Source of the DNA: Pedobacter sp. KBW06
Lineage (GTDB): Bacteria > Bacteroidota > Bacteroidia > Sphingobacteriales > Sphingobacteriaceae
Assembly: GCF_003852525.1 (NCBI RefSeq)
Contig: NZ_QAJL01000004.1
Location: 408,009 to 472,008 of the forward strand
DNA length: 64,000 bases
Reading direction: 5' to 3'
Made by a program: the position numbers and the translations under genes. The first letter of the stretch is position 1; each line of letters begins with the position of its first letter. Positions 33,179 to 42,093 of this stretch are shown here, piece by piece. The notes below the pieces were generated by a model. The model saw nothing but the letters and a program-made list of their open reading frames with translations, was not told where the DNA came from and did no database searches.

Positions 33179-34351
33179 TTATTTTGATACAATAATTTTT
33201 CTTCCCTGGATTTTAAAGCTTACTGCTCCGGTGAGCTCCAGTCTGCGCAGCACCTTATTCACATTGTCGTACCTGGATACAATTCCACTGAACGTTTCTT
33301 TTCTTGGGGCGTATTGTTCGTAGACGACTTCTACATTATACCAACGGGCAATTTTCCGCATGATTCCTTCCAGACTTTCGTTCTTAAACATGAAAATGCC
33401 GTTCTTCCAGTCTGTATTTCTTTCGATATCTGCTTTTTGAACGTCCAGCTGGTTCTCTTTCAGCATTGCTTCTTCACCCGGACTCAGCATCACCACATTA
33501 CCCGTCTTCAAAGATGAGACCCTTATTGATCCTTCCAGCAGGGTAGTTTTTGTTTGTTGTTCATCCAGATAGGCATTGATGTTAAAATGTGTTCCCAGAA
33601 CTTCTACCTGTTGTTTGTCCGTACTGACTACAAAAGGGGTTTTAAGTTTTGCCACTTCAAAATAGGCTTCTCCGCTGAGGACCACCTTTCGTTCCCGGAG
33701 TCCGGAAAAAGCAGTAGGGAACTTTAAAGCAGAAGCGGAATTGAGCCATACTTTAGTTCCATCCGGCAGGATCAGCATATACTGTCCCCCTTTGGGCGTA
33801 CTGATGGTATTATTCTGAGTTGCGGTTAGGGGAGCGCTGTGGTTTACACTAAATACCAGCTCACCATTTTTGGTTTTGGTGATCTTTACGCCTGATAACT
33901 CTGCCAGCTGACCATTTTGTGCCTTTTCCAGGGAGATCACTTTTCCATCTGCCAGGGTTAAAGTGGCCTGATTTCCTCCAGGCAAGATGGCCGCAGCAGC
34001 CTGTTCCCGAAGTTGTTCCGTTCTGTTAGTTTTAAAATAATAAAGCCCTGCGCATAGGGTAAGGAAAATTACCGCAGCGGCAGACCAGCTGCGGTAATCC
34101 CAGCCACGAACAGATTTAGCAGTCTGTACCGGGCTTTCTTTGTGATCGAAGATATACTGAAGCAGTTGGTTTTCCTGGTCTGCAGTCAGCTGTTTTTCAT
34201 CGGTAGATGTATTTATAGCGTCGTCGAGCAGGTTACTCAGTTCCATATTATTTGCAGGATCATCCACCAATACATAAAATTCGGCCAGCTCTGCTGCTGA
34301 GCATTGGTCATTTAAGTACTGATTTAGCAAATAAGGAAGCTTCTGATTCAT
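33179..34351 (-). CDS. FecR family anti-sigma factor
   Basis: A 390-residue protein with an N-terminal cytoplasmic segment that binds sigma (residues 1-80), one membrane helix (SAAAVIFLTLCAGLYYF, about 90-106), and a periplasmic FecR domain (NTISTPKGGQYMLILPDGTKVWLNSASALKFP and GEAYFEVAKLKTPFVVST). The C-terminal part (FKNESLEGIMRKIARWYNVEVVYEQ) is an STN-like fold that meets the receptor. It holds the ECF sigma factor inactive until SusC binds its ligand. It lies 130 bp downstream of the sigma gene. Confidence 0.93.
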   Translation of the reverse strand: MNQKLPYLLNQYLNDQCSAAELAEFYVLVDDPANNMELSNLLDDAINTSTDEKQLTADQENQLLQYIFDHKESPVQTAKSVRGWDYRSWSAAAVIFLTLCAGLYYFKTNRTEQLREQAAAAILPGGNQATLTLADGKVISLEKAQNGQLAELSGVKITKTKNGELVFSVNHSAPLTATQNNTISTPKGGQYMLILPDGTKVWLNSASALKFPTAFSGLRERKVVLSGEAYFEVAKLKTPFVVSTDKQQVEVLGTHFNINAYLDEQQTKTTLLEGSIRVSSLKTGNVVMLSPGEEAMLKENQLDVQKADIERNTDWKNGIFMFKNESLEGIMRKIARWYNVEVVYEQYAPRKETFSGIVSRYDNVNKVLRRLELTGAVSFKIQGRKIIVSK

Positions 34352-34481
34352 ATCTTTCGTGGAAACGGTTTATTCTTCTCTTCTTGTCCTTTAGCGACCG
34401 TTTACCTATACATAGACACGAGAAAAAGCAGGAAGGGGTAGTCGGGTATGAAATATTTTCAGAAATACACAAAAAACGGTT

Positions 34482-35066
34482 TTAACGCAGGATCAGGCCA
34501 ATGATCACCATTGGGATTCCCATTTTCTTAAAATGAATCCGGATACCCCTCAGGGCACCTTTCATGTGGGAATGGACGGTTGATGGTGCGATGTTTAGTC
34601 GCAGGGCGGCCTGTTCGTAGGTAAGGCCCTCTTTATGGCAGAGTTTATACACCTCCCGTTGCTGGGCAGGAAGTCTTTCTATTGCTTTTTGTACCAGTGC
34701 CACGGTATCTTTATAATCGAGCGCATGCTCTGTGGAATGGTCCGGGATTTCCTCCGCCTCAAAATCCCCGACAAGCACTTTATGTTTGGCAATGTTACGC
34801 AAGGCATTTAAAGAAAGGTTTCTTGTGATTCTATTGAGATAGGCACCAAAATTCTCGACCTTGCCAAGGCTGGACCTGTTTAGCCAGATGTTCAGAAAAA
34901 CGTCCTGAATGATTTCTTCTGCCAGCACCTGAGACCGGGTTAACTTCAATGCAAAAGCATAAATACCAGGATACCTGGCTTCAAACAATTGGCTGAAAGC
35001 TTGCCGGTTCCCCCCGATAATTTCTTTCAGCAGTTCAGTCTCGTCGTATATTGGCTTAATTGACAG
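34482..35066 (-). CDS. ECF RNA polymerase sigma factor with CTG start
   Basis: Sigma-70 region 2 (YAFALKLTRSQVLAEEIIQDVFLNIW) and region 4 (LPAQQREVYKLCHKEGLTYEQAALRLNIAPSTVHSHMKGAL) are clear. A TTG start at 34988 would cut off the first helix of region 2. In frame upstream of it lies SIKPIYDETELLKEIIGGNR then QAFSQLFEARYPG, the normal family N-terminus. The only plausible start for this is CTG at 35064-35066, preceded by GGGAGG seven bases upstream and an in-frame TAA at 35070-35072. I therefore propose a 194-residue protein with a CTG start. It controls the FecR-SusCD operon. Confidence 0.8.
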   Translation of the reverse strand: MSIKPIYDETELLKEIIGGNRQAFSQLFEARYPGIYAFALKLTRSQVLAEEIIQDVFLNIWLNRSSLGKVENFGAYLNRITRNLSLNALRNIAKHKVLVGDFEAEEIPDHSTEHALDYKDTVALVQKAIERLPAQQREVYKLCHKEGLTYEQAALRLNIAPSTVHSHMKGALRGIRIHFKKMGIPMVIIGLILR

Positions 35067-35188
35067 AAATTATCCTCCCTGCTAAAACAATTTGAAATTT
35101 CATATGTATATTTACTATGAGCTGGGATTGGCAGACCCATTCTGTTCATGGCTATCAAAGATAAGTTTTATATACTAAATTATATACT

Positions 35189-36247
35189 ATGAGGCTTCTG
35201 GTTTATACCCCCCTGATCACTCCACGCATAAAATATATCTTTAATTTTATCTTTAAGGATATATTAAGGGCAGATCTGGACATCAGCCAGAACCTATCAG
35301 AATTTATCAATGCCGAAGGCCCCAGGCTTTGTTATGGAAAACAGCCTGTTGCAGGATCCTTATTCTTCAAAAGCAGCGGATTGCTGACCGATCAAAAGAT
35401 CGCCGTTCAACGGATAGGTACCACCATTTTTGGAGATCAAAAAGTTCCTTTTCCGGTAACCGCCGGTCAATTGCCTTTTGATATTTTTGCTGCTTCCTTT
35501 TATTTTCTGACGAGGTATGAGGAATACCTTCCGTTTGATGACCGCAAAGGACCAAATTACCGTGCTCAGCTGAGCTTACAACATAAACTGGGACTGCTTC
35601 AGGTTCCGGTAATTGATGAGTGGGCGTTGATTTTAAAGAACATTCTGCTCAAAAACTTCCCCTCGATGAAGTTTGGAAAGAAAGATTTCAGTTTTCAGCC
35701 CGCCCACTCACCTGAACTCAGGTCCGGGACAACCGGCAATAAGTTAAGAAAGGCTTTACATTTCATGAATTCCTTAGTCAGGGAGAAGTTGCAAAGAAAA
35801 CATTATGAACAACAAATCAGGGGGATTCACAGCTTGATGGCAGAGATGAATAAAAACGGCGCTTTCAGCAGGCCGGAATTCCTGTGTACAGATCTTTCGG
35901 GTATTCCAGCCCCGAAAAGAAACAGCAATTGGGAAGAAAAATTAAAGATTCCCAGAAGCTACCTGAGGCTAACCATAAAAAACATCAATCAGGATTACAG
36001 CATGTATTATCCCGATACGCCGGGTTTCAGAGCGGGTACCTGTAGTCCTTTTTTTTGGTATGACCTCCAGATAGAGAAACAATCTCAGCTAAAAATATAC
36101 CCAATTGCATTGACAGATAGCGGATTGCGGTCCGGAAAAACCAATAAGGACCTGCTTTTACAATTGAATGAGCTGATGGACCATGTGAAACTGGTAAATG
36201 GTAGTTTTTACAGCCTTTGGCAGGATAAGACCATTGCTCTGGTCTAA
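35189..36247 (+). CDS. DUF7033-type polysaccharide deacetylase relative, probably inactive
   Basis: A 352-residue protein. The N-terminal part (LITPRIKYIFNFIFKDIL, LPFDIFAASFYFLTRYEEYLPF, QVPVIDEWALILKNILL) matches the DUF7033 region that in Bacteroidota precedes a NodB-like polysaccharide deacetylase. In such proteins a Asp-Asp motif near the middle binds metal; here that segment reads FSFQPAHSPELRSGTTGNK, and no DID-type motif is visible. The overall length is also short. It may have lost catalysis or be a degenerate copy. It is divergent from the ECF sigma gene. The family call is from memory. Confidence 0.6.
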   Translation: MRLLVYTPLITPRIKYIFNFIFKDILRADLDISQNLSEFINAEGPRLCYGKQPVAGSLFFKSSGLLTDQKIAVQRIGTTIFGDQKVPFPVTAGQLPFDIFAASFYFLTRYEEYLPFDDRKGPNYRAQLSLQHKLGLLQVPVIDEWALILKNILLKNFPSMKFGKKDFSFQPAHSPELRSGTTGNKLRKALHFMNSLVREKLQRKHYEQQIRGIHSLMAEMNKNGAFSRPEFLCTDLSGIPAPKRNSNWEEKLKIPRSYLRLTIKNINQDYSMYYPDTPGFRAGTCSPFFWYDLQIEKQSQLKIYPIALTDSGLRSGKTNKDLLLQLNELMDHVKLVNGSFYSLWQDKTIALV

Positions 36248-36282
36248 TCTTTTATCTTTACACCTTCCTATACTTTTACACG

Positions 36283-36927
36283 ATGATATTTAACCTTGAT
36301 AAAACCACTTCCATTGCCAATGTTTTCCTGGCTGAGCTCCGTGACGAGAACATTCAGAAAGATGCCATGCGCTTCCGGAAAAATATGGAACGCCTGGGCG
36401 AGTTCTTCGCTTATGAGATCAGCAAAACATTAGAATTTGAACGTAAAGAGACCCAAACACCACTGGGGATGGCCAAAACGGCATTTTTACCTCAGCAACC
36501 GGTATTGGCAACCATATTAAGGGCCGGAATCCCTTTGCACCAGGGATTGTTAAATATATTTGACCAGTCGGAATCTACCTTCATTACCGCTTACCGGAAA
36601 AATCATAAAAACGGAAATTTTGTAATTCAGGTAGAACACATCTCTACCCCCGATCTGACAGATAAAGTCGTGATCATGGCCGATCCGATGCTTGCAACAG
36701 GCATGAGTATGGTTTTATGCTGCAAAGAACTCCTGAACCGCTACCAGATCAGGGAACTCCATATTGTAGCCGCCATTGCCAGTACAGAGGGTGTAAACCA
36801 TGTCAGAGCAAATTTACCTAAAGCTAAATTATGGCTTGGTGCTATTGATGAGGAAATGACCAGCAAATCTTATATTGTTCCCGGTCTGGGCGATGCCGGA
36901 GACCTTGCGTATGGCGTAAAACAATAA
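36283..36927 (+). CDS. upp: Uracil phosphoribosyltransferase
   Basis: A 214-residue Upp of normal length, with VLATILRAGIPLHQGLLNIF, the PRPP-binding loop VVIMADPMLATGMSM, and the uracil-binding end YIVPGLGDAGDLAYGVKQ. It salvages uracil to UMP using PRPP. It lies 35 bp after the DUF7033 gene and 10 bp before a DUF1648 gene, and the HAD pyrimidine nucleotidase two genes downstream makes a nucleotide-salvage theme likely. Confidence 0.95.
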   Translation: MIFNLDKTTSIANVFLAELRDENIQKDAMRFRKNMERLGEFFAYEISKTLEFERKETQTPLGMAKTAFLPQQPVLATILRAGIPLHQGLLNIFDQSESTFITAYRKNHKNGNFVIQVEHISTPDLTDKVVIMADPMLATGMSMVLCCKELLNRYQIRELHIVAAIASTEGVNHVRANLPKAKLWLGAIDEEMTSKSYIVPGLGDAGDLAYGVKQ

Positions 36928-36937
36928 CAGGGAGCAT

Positions 36938-37336
36938 ATGAGTAACACAAAAAGACCGGTCATCAAACTTAAGCTTTCCATATTCGACAAAGGGGTTGAG
37001 GCCTTTGGGCTCCTGGTCCTGCTGGCAGGATGGATCTATGTATTGGTGGCCTATTCCAGATTCGCGGATTCCATTCCAACACATTTCAGCATTAACGGAA
37101 AACCCAATGCATTCGGCCCTAAATCTGATCTGTATCAGCTTCTGACGGTATGCACTGCCTTGTATGTATTGCTCAGTGTAGCGAACCTGTTTCCACAATA
37201 TTTTAATTACCTGACCGCTATTACCCCTGAAAACGCCAAAAGACAATATACCATTGCCACAAGAACTCTCCGATACCTGAAAGTATTAATTGTGCTTATG
37301 TTTGCGGCACTCGTGTTCATTACCTCCAGGTATTGA
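36938..37336 (+). CDS. DUF1648 domain membrane protein
   Basis: A 132-residue protein with three hydrophobic helices and the DUF1648 signature PTHFSINGKPNAFGPKSDLY between the first two. DUF1648 proteins include SdpI-like immunity and signalling components in Firmicutes, but the family is broad and no role can be assigned here. It starts 10 bp after upp. Confidence 0.8.
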   Translation: MSNTKRPVIKLKLSIFDKGVEAFGLLVLLAGWIYVLVAYSRFADSIPTHFSINGKPNAFGPKSDLYQLLTVCTALYVLLSVANLFPQYFNYLTAITPENAKRQYTIATRTLRYLKVLIVLMFAALVFITSRY

Positions 37337-37358
37337 TCCGGCATAACCCCCTTGAATA

Positions 37359-38048
37359 ATGATTAAACATATTTTTTTCGACTTAGACCATACCATTTGG
37401 GATTTTGACAGAAATGCCGAAGAAACCCTTACCGAATTATATGCTCAGTATCAACTGGAATCCCTTGGGCTCCGCTCTTCCCGGGAGTTTATCGATACTT
37501 ATACAGAAAACAATCAATTGCTCTGGGCAGAATACCATTTAGGAAAAATAACGAAAGAAACGTTAAGATCTGAGCGTTTCAGTAAAACTTTTATCCAGTT
37601 AGGCATACAGCCTTCTCACATTCCGTCTCAATTTGAAGACGATTATGTACGGCTTACCCCTACCAGGACCAATTTATTTGAAGGTTCTGAGAAAGTATTG
37701 ACTTACCTTCAAAAGAAATACACTTTACATATTATTTCCAACGGATTTAAAGAAAGTACCTTAACCAAAATGGATAAATCAGGCTTAAATCCTTATTTCG
37801 CGAATGTCATCATTTCGGAAGATGTAGGTGTTAATAAGCCCGACAAAGCCATTTTCGAATATGCATTACAAAAAGCTGCGGCTCAGAAAGAAGAAAGCAT
37901 TATGATTGGTGATAGCCTGGAAGCCGACATTCGTGGTGCTCAGGACTATGGGATGAAAGCCATTTACTTCAACCCAATGAACAAGGAAAAGCCCGAAGAT
38001 GTGCTTTGGCAAATCACACATCTGGAAGAATTACTAAATCATTTCTAA
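37359..38048 (+). CDS. YjjG-family noncanonical pyrimidine nucleotidase (HAD)
   Basis: A 229-residue HAD hydrolase with motif I FFDLDHTIWDF, motif II LHIISNGFKES, motif III Lys in NKPDKAIFEYAL and motif IV MIGDSLEADIRGAQDYGM. These sequences fit the YjjG branch, which dephosphorylates non-standard pyrimidine nucleotides such as 5-fluoro-UMP. The link to upp two genes upstream supports pyrimidine metabolism. Confidence 0.9.
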   Translation: MIKHIFFDLDHTIWDFDRNAEETLTELYAQYQLESLGLRSSREFIDTYTENNQLLWAEYHLGKITKETLRSERFSKTFIQLGIQPSHIPSQFEDDYVRLTPTRTNLFEGSEKVLTYLQKKYTLHIISNGFKESTLTKMDKSGLNPYFANVIISEDVGVNKPDKAIFEYALQKAAAQKEESIMIGDSLEADIRGAQDYGMKAIYFNPMNKEKPEDVLWQITHLEELLNHF

Positions 38049-38107
38049 AGACGATATTTTTTGGTATGGGATTCGCATTCCCAAAATACACACAAATAAA
38101 GAACCTT

Positions 38108-38785
38108 ATGAAAAGATTAGTTTTACTGTTTGCCGTTATGCTGCAAACCGCCCTTACTTTTGGGCAAAACCGTGGTAATTCAGAAGTATTCGTCGAAATT
38201 CCTGAACGTGGAAACTATGTGGTTTACCTGGATGAAGATTTTGCAGGATCTTCCAAAGGCCGTTTCCGCTTTTATGATGTCTATAGAAATTCTCCAACGC
38301 TTGTGGTGAAGAAAGACAGTGTTGAGCTGTTTCGCCGAAGGATCAATGTTGCTCCAAATACCCGGATGATTGTCAGTTATTCCAAAAGATCAGGATTGCG
38401 CAATGTAGTTACCCTACCGATATTTGACCGTGGACAGTATGCGCTGGACGACTGGGACAGGAGTTATGCCAGTAACGGAACCGGATACGAATATACAGAG
38501 GCAATGACCGACGAAGAGTTTAAAGATGCGATGACGGTTATCAACAATGAAATGTTTCCGAAAAACAAATTGGCATTGGCAAAAACTACTTTAAAAAATT
38601 CAATGATTACGACCAATCAGTTGCTCGTTTTAATGAAAGCCTTCCCTTTTGATGAAGAAAAGATCGATATCGCACATTTTGCGTATCCTTATGTTACCGA
38701 TCATAAAAACTACATCAAGGTACCTAAAGCACTGATGTCCCTGTTTGCACAGGAAGACATGATTAAATGGATCAGCAAACAATAA
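38108..38785 (+). CDS. DUF4476 domain secreted protein
   Basis: A 225-residue protein with a signal peptide (MKRLVLLFAVMLQTALTFGQ). The C-terminal DUF4476 domain covers roughly residues 135-225 (EAMTDEEFKDAMTVINNEMFPKNKLALAKTTLKNSMITTNQ). A short beta domain (VFVEIPERGNYVVYLDEDFAGSSKGRFRF) precedes it. I use ATG 38108, because the upstream frame overlaps the end of the nucleotidase gene. The function is unknown. Confidence 0.82.
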   Translation: MKRLVLLFAVMLQTALTFGQNRGNSEVFVEIPERGNYVVYLDEDFAGSSKGRFRFYDVYRNSPTLVVKKDSVELFRRRINVAPNTRMIVSYSKRSGLRNVVTLPIFDRGQYALDDWDRSYASNGTGYEYTEAMTDEEFKDAMTVINNEMFPKNKLALAKTTLKNSMITTNQLLVLMKAFPFDEEKIDIAHFAYPYVTDHKNYIKVPKALMSLFAQEDMIKWISKQ

Positions 38786-38797
38786 TATTTCTCATAG

Positions 38798-39316
38798 ATG
38801 GGTACTGCCAAAGACTATAAAAAAATTCAGGATATCGTAGCCAGCTACCGCAGCCGGCTGGATCAGGTTAATGAAGAAACATTTTTGCTCAGCCCCCCTA
38901 CCGGAGGCTGGTCGTACAGCGAGGTCTACTTTCATATTTTTGATGCCAGCATACTTTCTCTGATGGAAATGACCAATACCATATCCGGCAAAGGGGAAAG
39001 AAAACCAACTGCCTTTATCGTGAAAGTGATTCTATTCTTTGGCAGTCTTCCTCCGGGAAAGAAATATAAAGCACCCAAAAGGCTGGCAGAAAGGCTGAAG
39101 AAAATCAGCAAAGCCGAGGCCACAGCCTTGATAGATCAATTTCTGCTGGAACTGGATCCCGCTTTAAAAAAGATCGAAAATGCCGATAAAACGCTTAAAA
39201 CGCTACATCCGAAGCTTGGTTATTTAAATGCTTTCCAATGGCTGAGATTTATTGGAATCCATTTGAACCATCATTTGCAACAATTACGAAGGATTGAGCA
39301 ATCCTATCAAAGATAA
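38798..39316 (+). CDS. DinB superfamily protein
   Basis: A 172-residue four-helix-bundle protein of the DinB/YfiT kind. Likely metal-binding histidines sit in YFHIFDAS and GIHLNHHLQQLRRIE, and GGWSYSEVYFHI is the family's helix-2 motif. DinB-like proteins include thiol S-transferases and damage-induced proteins; no specific substrate can be named. It is 12 bp downstream of the DUF4476 gene. Confidence 0.78.
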   Translation: MGTAKDYKKIQDIVASYRSRLDQVNEETFLLSPPTGGWSYSEVYFHIFDASILSLMEMTNTISGKGERKPTAFIVKVILFFGSLPPGKKYKAPKRLAERLKKISKAEATALIDQFLLELDPALKKIENADKTLKTLHPKLGYLNAFQWLRFIGIHLNHHLQQLRRIEQSYQR

Positions 39317-39378
39317 CCCAACTAATTTCACATCTTTGTCTATCTTTTATCTGTATTAAAAGAACAAAAAATACGATT

Positions 39379-39774
39379 ATGAAAAGGATTCTGTATATCA
39401 GTTGTATTGTTGTGGCGCTTTCTGCCTGTAATTCCAGTCCGAAACAAACGCAGTCCGTGATCACGCCAACCCCCGCAGGTCTTCCTTCGGCTCCGGCTCC
39501 GGTAGCGGCCACAGGAGAAAAACCGACACATAATCCTGCTCATGGACAACCCTATCATGATTGTGCACTTGCCGTAGGCGCTCCTTTGAATGCAAAGAAT
39601 AATACGCCTGCTCCTGCTGCAACAGGCCCGGCACCAGTTACGGCGGCTCCGGCAAATGCTCCTGCAGTAACGGCCCCTTCAGTTCCTGCCAATCAGAAGG
39701 AAGTGAGACTAAACCCTGCACACGGGCAACCGGGCCATAGCTGCGCAATTGCTGTTGGTGCACCTTTAAGTTAA
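39379..39774 (+). CDS. Pro/Ala-rich lipoprotein with duplicated NPAHGQPxHxCAxAVGAPL motif
   Basis: A 131-residue protein with a lipobox (LSAC, Cys17) so it is probably anchored in the outer or inner membrane. The mature part is a Pro/Ala-rich linker joining two nearly identical 19-residue copies: NPAHGQPYHDCALAVGAPL (52-70) and NPAHGQPGHSCAIAVGAPL (112-130), each with two His and one Cys. The motif could bind a metal or heme, or be a sorting tag; I do not know a function. It has its own small transcription unit. Confidence 0.72.
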   Translation: MKRILYISCIVVALSACNSSPKQTQSVITPTPAGLPSAPAPVAATGEKPTHNPAHGQPYHDCALAVGAPLNAKNNTPAPAATGPAPVTAAPANAPAVTAPSVPANQKEVRLNPAHGQPGHSCAIAVGAPLS

Positions 39775-39804
39775 TTTAAGCAAGGTCAAACAAGAATGAA
39801 ACCA

Positions 39805-39850
39805 TCATGATCTTACAGGTCACACAAAGAGATGTATTTCAAGATCATGA
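39805..39850. repeat. 10-bp inverted repeat upstream of flippase gene
   Basis: TCATGATCTT (39805-39814) and AAGATCATGA (39841-39850) form an exact inverted repeat separated by 26 bp, about 90 bp before the flippase ATG. It may be an operator, or chance. Confidence 0.35.
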
Positions 39851-39939
39851 TTGCTTTATAACTGCAAAACCGAGTTCAGGAGCTCTTAAGAACCATTAAA
39901 AATCAATCAAAAGATCGAAAAAAAAACAAATACATACTG

Positions 39940-41283
39940 ATGAAAATCCCAAGTATTCCTGGTTTTGATCAGGGAGCGATAGAAAAATATGCTAAAAATG
40001 CCGGCTGGCTGATGATCGCCAGGGTGGGCAGTCTTGGAATAAAAATCGGGATTGGGATCATGGTCAGTAATTACCTTGGTCCGGAAAAATTCGGTATTTA
40101 TGGTTATCCTCTAATATTTGCCACCTTTTTTATTGCCGCAGCTGCGCTTGGACTGGATGGATTTGTTACCCGTGAACTGCTGAGGCATCCGGAAAAGAAA
40201 AACCAGCTTCTGGGCACTGCTTTTATATTAAAACTGACCGGAGGGTTGCTGATTCTTCCATTGATCTATCTTGCTTACCAGATCTGGAATGGAATAAACC
40301 CGATTTCAGCTCCTTTCTCTTATATCCTGATTGTTAGTTTTACCGGAGTTTTTCAGGCATTTAACATTATAGACAGTTATTTTCAGTCCAGGGCCCAGGG
40401 AAAATTCATCATGAAGATTCAGGTTCTCGGGAACCTCTTCTCTGCCGCGCTCAAGCTGGTGCTGATCCTGCTTGGCATGAGCCTGAGCTGGTTTATTGTC
40501 GCCCTGCTGCTTGATGCAGTATTGCTGGCAATCGGCTATGTATATGTTTACCAGAACAACGGCGCATCCCTCTTCCAATGGAAATTTGAAAGTAGCATTG
40601 CAAAGTTTTTATTAAAAAATTCATGGCCATTGGCCTTTTCCGCAATTTTGGTGACCATTTACATGAAAATCGATCAGCTGATGATCCAGAGTTATCTGGG
40701 TTCTACAGAACAGGGAATTTATTCGACCGTCGTTCAGTTGTCTGAATCCTGGTATTTTATCCCTGTAGCAATTGTAACTGCTGTTTTTCCTGCCATTATG
40801 AATGCAAAAAGGGATGATCCGGAGCGTTATCAGAAAAGAATGCAAAACATGTACGACCTCATGGTATGGATCAGTATGAGCATTGCCATCATCATGACTT
40901 TCGCTTCTCCTCTGATCTATAAATTCTATACACCAGAGTACCGGGGCGCTGCCCATGTCTTATCAATACACATCTGGGCCGGCATTTTTACCTTTCTGGG
41001 GACGGCCAGCGGCCAGTTTTTAATTGCTGAAGGTTATACGAAATTATCCCTGTTCCGGACAGGAATGGGTGCGTTGATCAATATTATTTTAAACATCTAC
41101 TGGATCCCGAGGTATGGGATTACGGGTGCAGCTGTGGCGACCTTAATCGCCTATTTTGCTTCCAATTTTATGATCCTGCTGGTTCCAAAAACACGGCCCC
41201 AAGGCATCATGATGCTCAAATCGTTGTTCCTGATCACCCTCGTGGAAAAGATCAAAAACAGGCCCCGGACGCTAAAATCTTAG
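39940..41283 (+). CDS. Wzx-like oligosaccharide flippase
   Basis: A 447-residue inner-membrane protein with about 12-14 helices of the polysaccharide flippase (MATE-like, PST) family. Family features include MVSNYLGPEKFGIYGYPLIFAT in the first helices and KIDQLMIQSYLGSTEQGIYS near the middle. It carries lipid-linked oligosaccharide across the inner membrane. It is the first gene of the polysaccharide locus that continues with methyltransferases and glycosyltransferases. Confidence 0.9.
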   Translation: MKIPSIPGFDQGAIEKYAKNAGWLMIARVGSLGIKIGIGIMVSNYLGPEKFGIYGYPLIFATFFIAAAALGLDGFVTRELLRHPEKKNQLLGTAFILKLTGGLLILPLIYLAYQIWNGINPISAPFSYILIVSFTGVFQAFNIIDSYFQSRAQGKFIMKIQVLGNLFSAALKLVLILLGMSLSWFIVALLLDAVLLAIGYVYVYQNNGASLFQWKFESSIAKFLLKNSWPLAFSAILVTIYMKIDQLMIQSYLGSTEQGIYSTVVQLSESWYFIPVAIVTAVFPAIMNAKRDDPERYQKRMQNMYDLMVWISMSIAIIMTFASPLIYKFYTPEYRGAAHVLSIHIWAGIFTFLGTASGQFLIAEGYTKLSLFRTGMGALINIILNIYWIPRYGITGAAVATLIAYFASNFMILLVPKTRPQGIMMLKSLFLITLVEKIKNRPRTLKS

Positions 41284-41343
41284 CCCGGTTAGCATCGCCA
41301 TCAATAATTATACGGATATATTAGCTTTTTGCGTTTAACATTT

Positions 41344-41351
41344 TAACTTTG
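41344..41351 (+). promoter_or_regulatory. Promoter -7 box before methyltransferase genes
   Basis: TAACTTTG matches TAnnTTTG. It lies 112 bp upstream of the ATG at 41463, so a leader of about 105 nt is predicted. Confidence 0.45.
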
Positions 41352-41462
41352 ACTATTAAATATTGGGATGATCCGGGTGGAAGAAAACCCCCAGGGTCAT
41401 GACAAATATCCTATCAGATGGCTTCTGGCCCTTGCTGACAATTAACAACATAACCATTACAG

Positions 41463-42086
41463 ATGTCCTTAAGAAAGGTAGTAAGATCAATCGTATTAAA
41501 ACCAATAAACATGTTGGACCTTATTCAGTTAAAGTCCAAAATAAAAAATTCATCTGCACCTTTGAACATCATCATCGGTTCTGAGAAAACGGCTTATCCC
41601 AACTGGCTGCCTACGAATATAGAAAGCTTAAATCTGTTGGAAAAAAGTTCTTTTCAAAACCTCTTCGGCGAAAAGAAAGCGACAAAATTTCTTGCAGAGC
41701 ATGTCTTTGAACACATCAGCTATGCCAACGCCTTAATTGCCTTAAAAAACTGTTTCGAGTTTATGGAAAAAGGGGGCAGCATCCGGATCGCAGTACCTGA
41801 TGGTTTCCATCCGAACCAGGACTATATTGATATGGTAAAGCCCGGAGGACACGGTGAAGGAGCCGAGGATCATAAATTGCTATACAATTATCACCTGTTA
41901 ACAAAGGTACTGGAAGATGCCGGGTTCCGGGTTCAGCTTTTAGAATATTACAATGAACATGGTCAGTTTCACTTTGTAGACTGGAAAAGCGAAGATGGTC
42001 ACATCCTCAGGTCCAGGAGGTTCGACAAAAGGTTTAATGAACCTTTGGGTTATTCCTCACTGATTATTGATGGTATAAAAGACTAA
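41463..42086 (+). CDS. SAM-dependent methyltransferase-like protein
   Basis: A 207-residue protein of the predicted-SAM methyltransferase group that lacks a classic glycine-rich motif I at its N-terminus but has AEHVFEHISYANALIALKNC (motif-IV like), GGSIRIAVPDGFHPNQDYID and a late VDWKSEDGHIL. This shape is common in polysaccharide loci. It is likely to modify a sugar. The next gene is a second methyltransferase 7 bp on. Confidence 0.7.
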   Translation: MSLRKVVRSIVLKPINMLDLIQLKSKIKNSSAPLNIIIGSEKTAYPNWLPTNIESLNLLEKSSFQNLFGEKKATKFLAEHVFEHISYANALIALKNCFEFMEKGGSIRIAVPDGFHPNQDYIDMVKPGGHGEGAEDHKLLYNYHLLTKVLEDAGFRVQLLEYYNEHGQFHFVDWKSEDGHILRSRRFDKRFNEPLGYSSLIIDGIKD

Positions 42087-42093
42087 TAAAAAA

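Noticed and set aside
34482..34988. The sigma gene as a 168-residue protein starting at TTG 34988
   Set aside because: This drops conserved region 2 residues that are encoded in frame upstream; the CTG start with a Shine-Dalgarno explains them better.
41399..41584. A 61-residue frame upstream of and overlapping the first methyltransferase
   Set aside because: It runs in another frame across the start of a better-supported gene and ends inside it.
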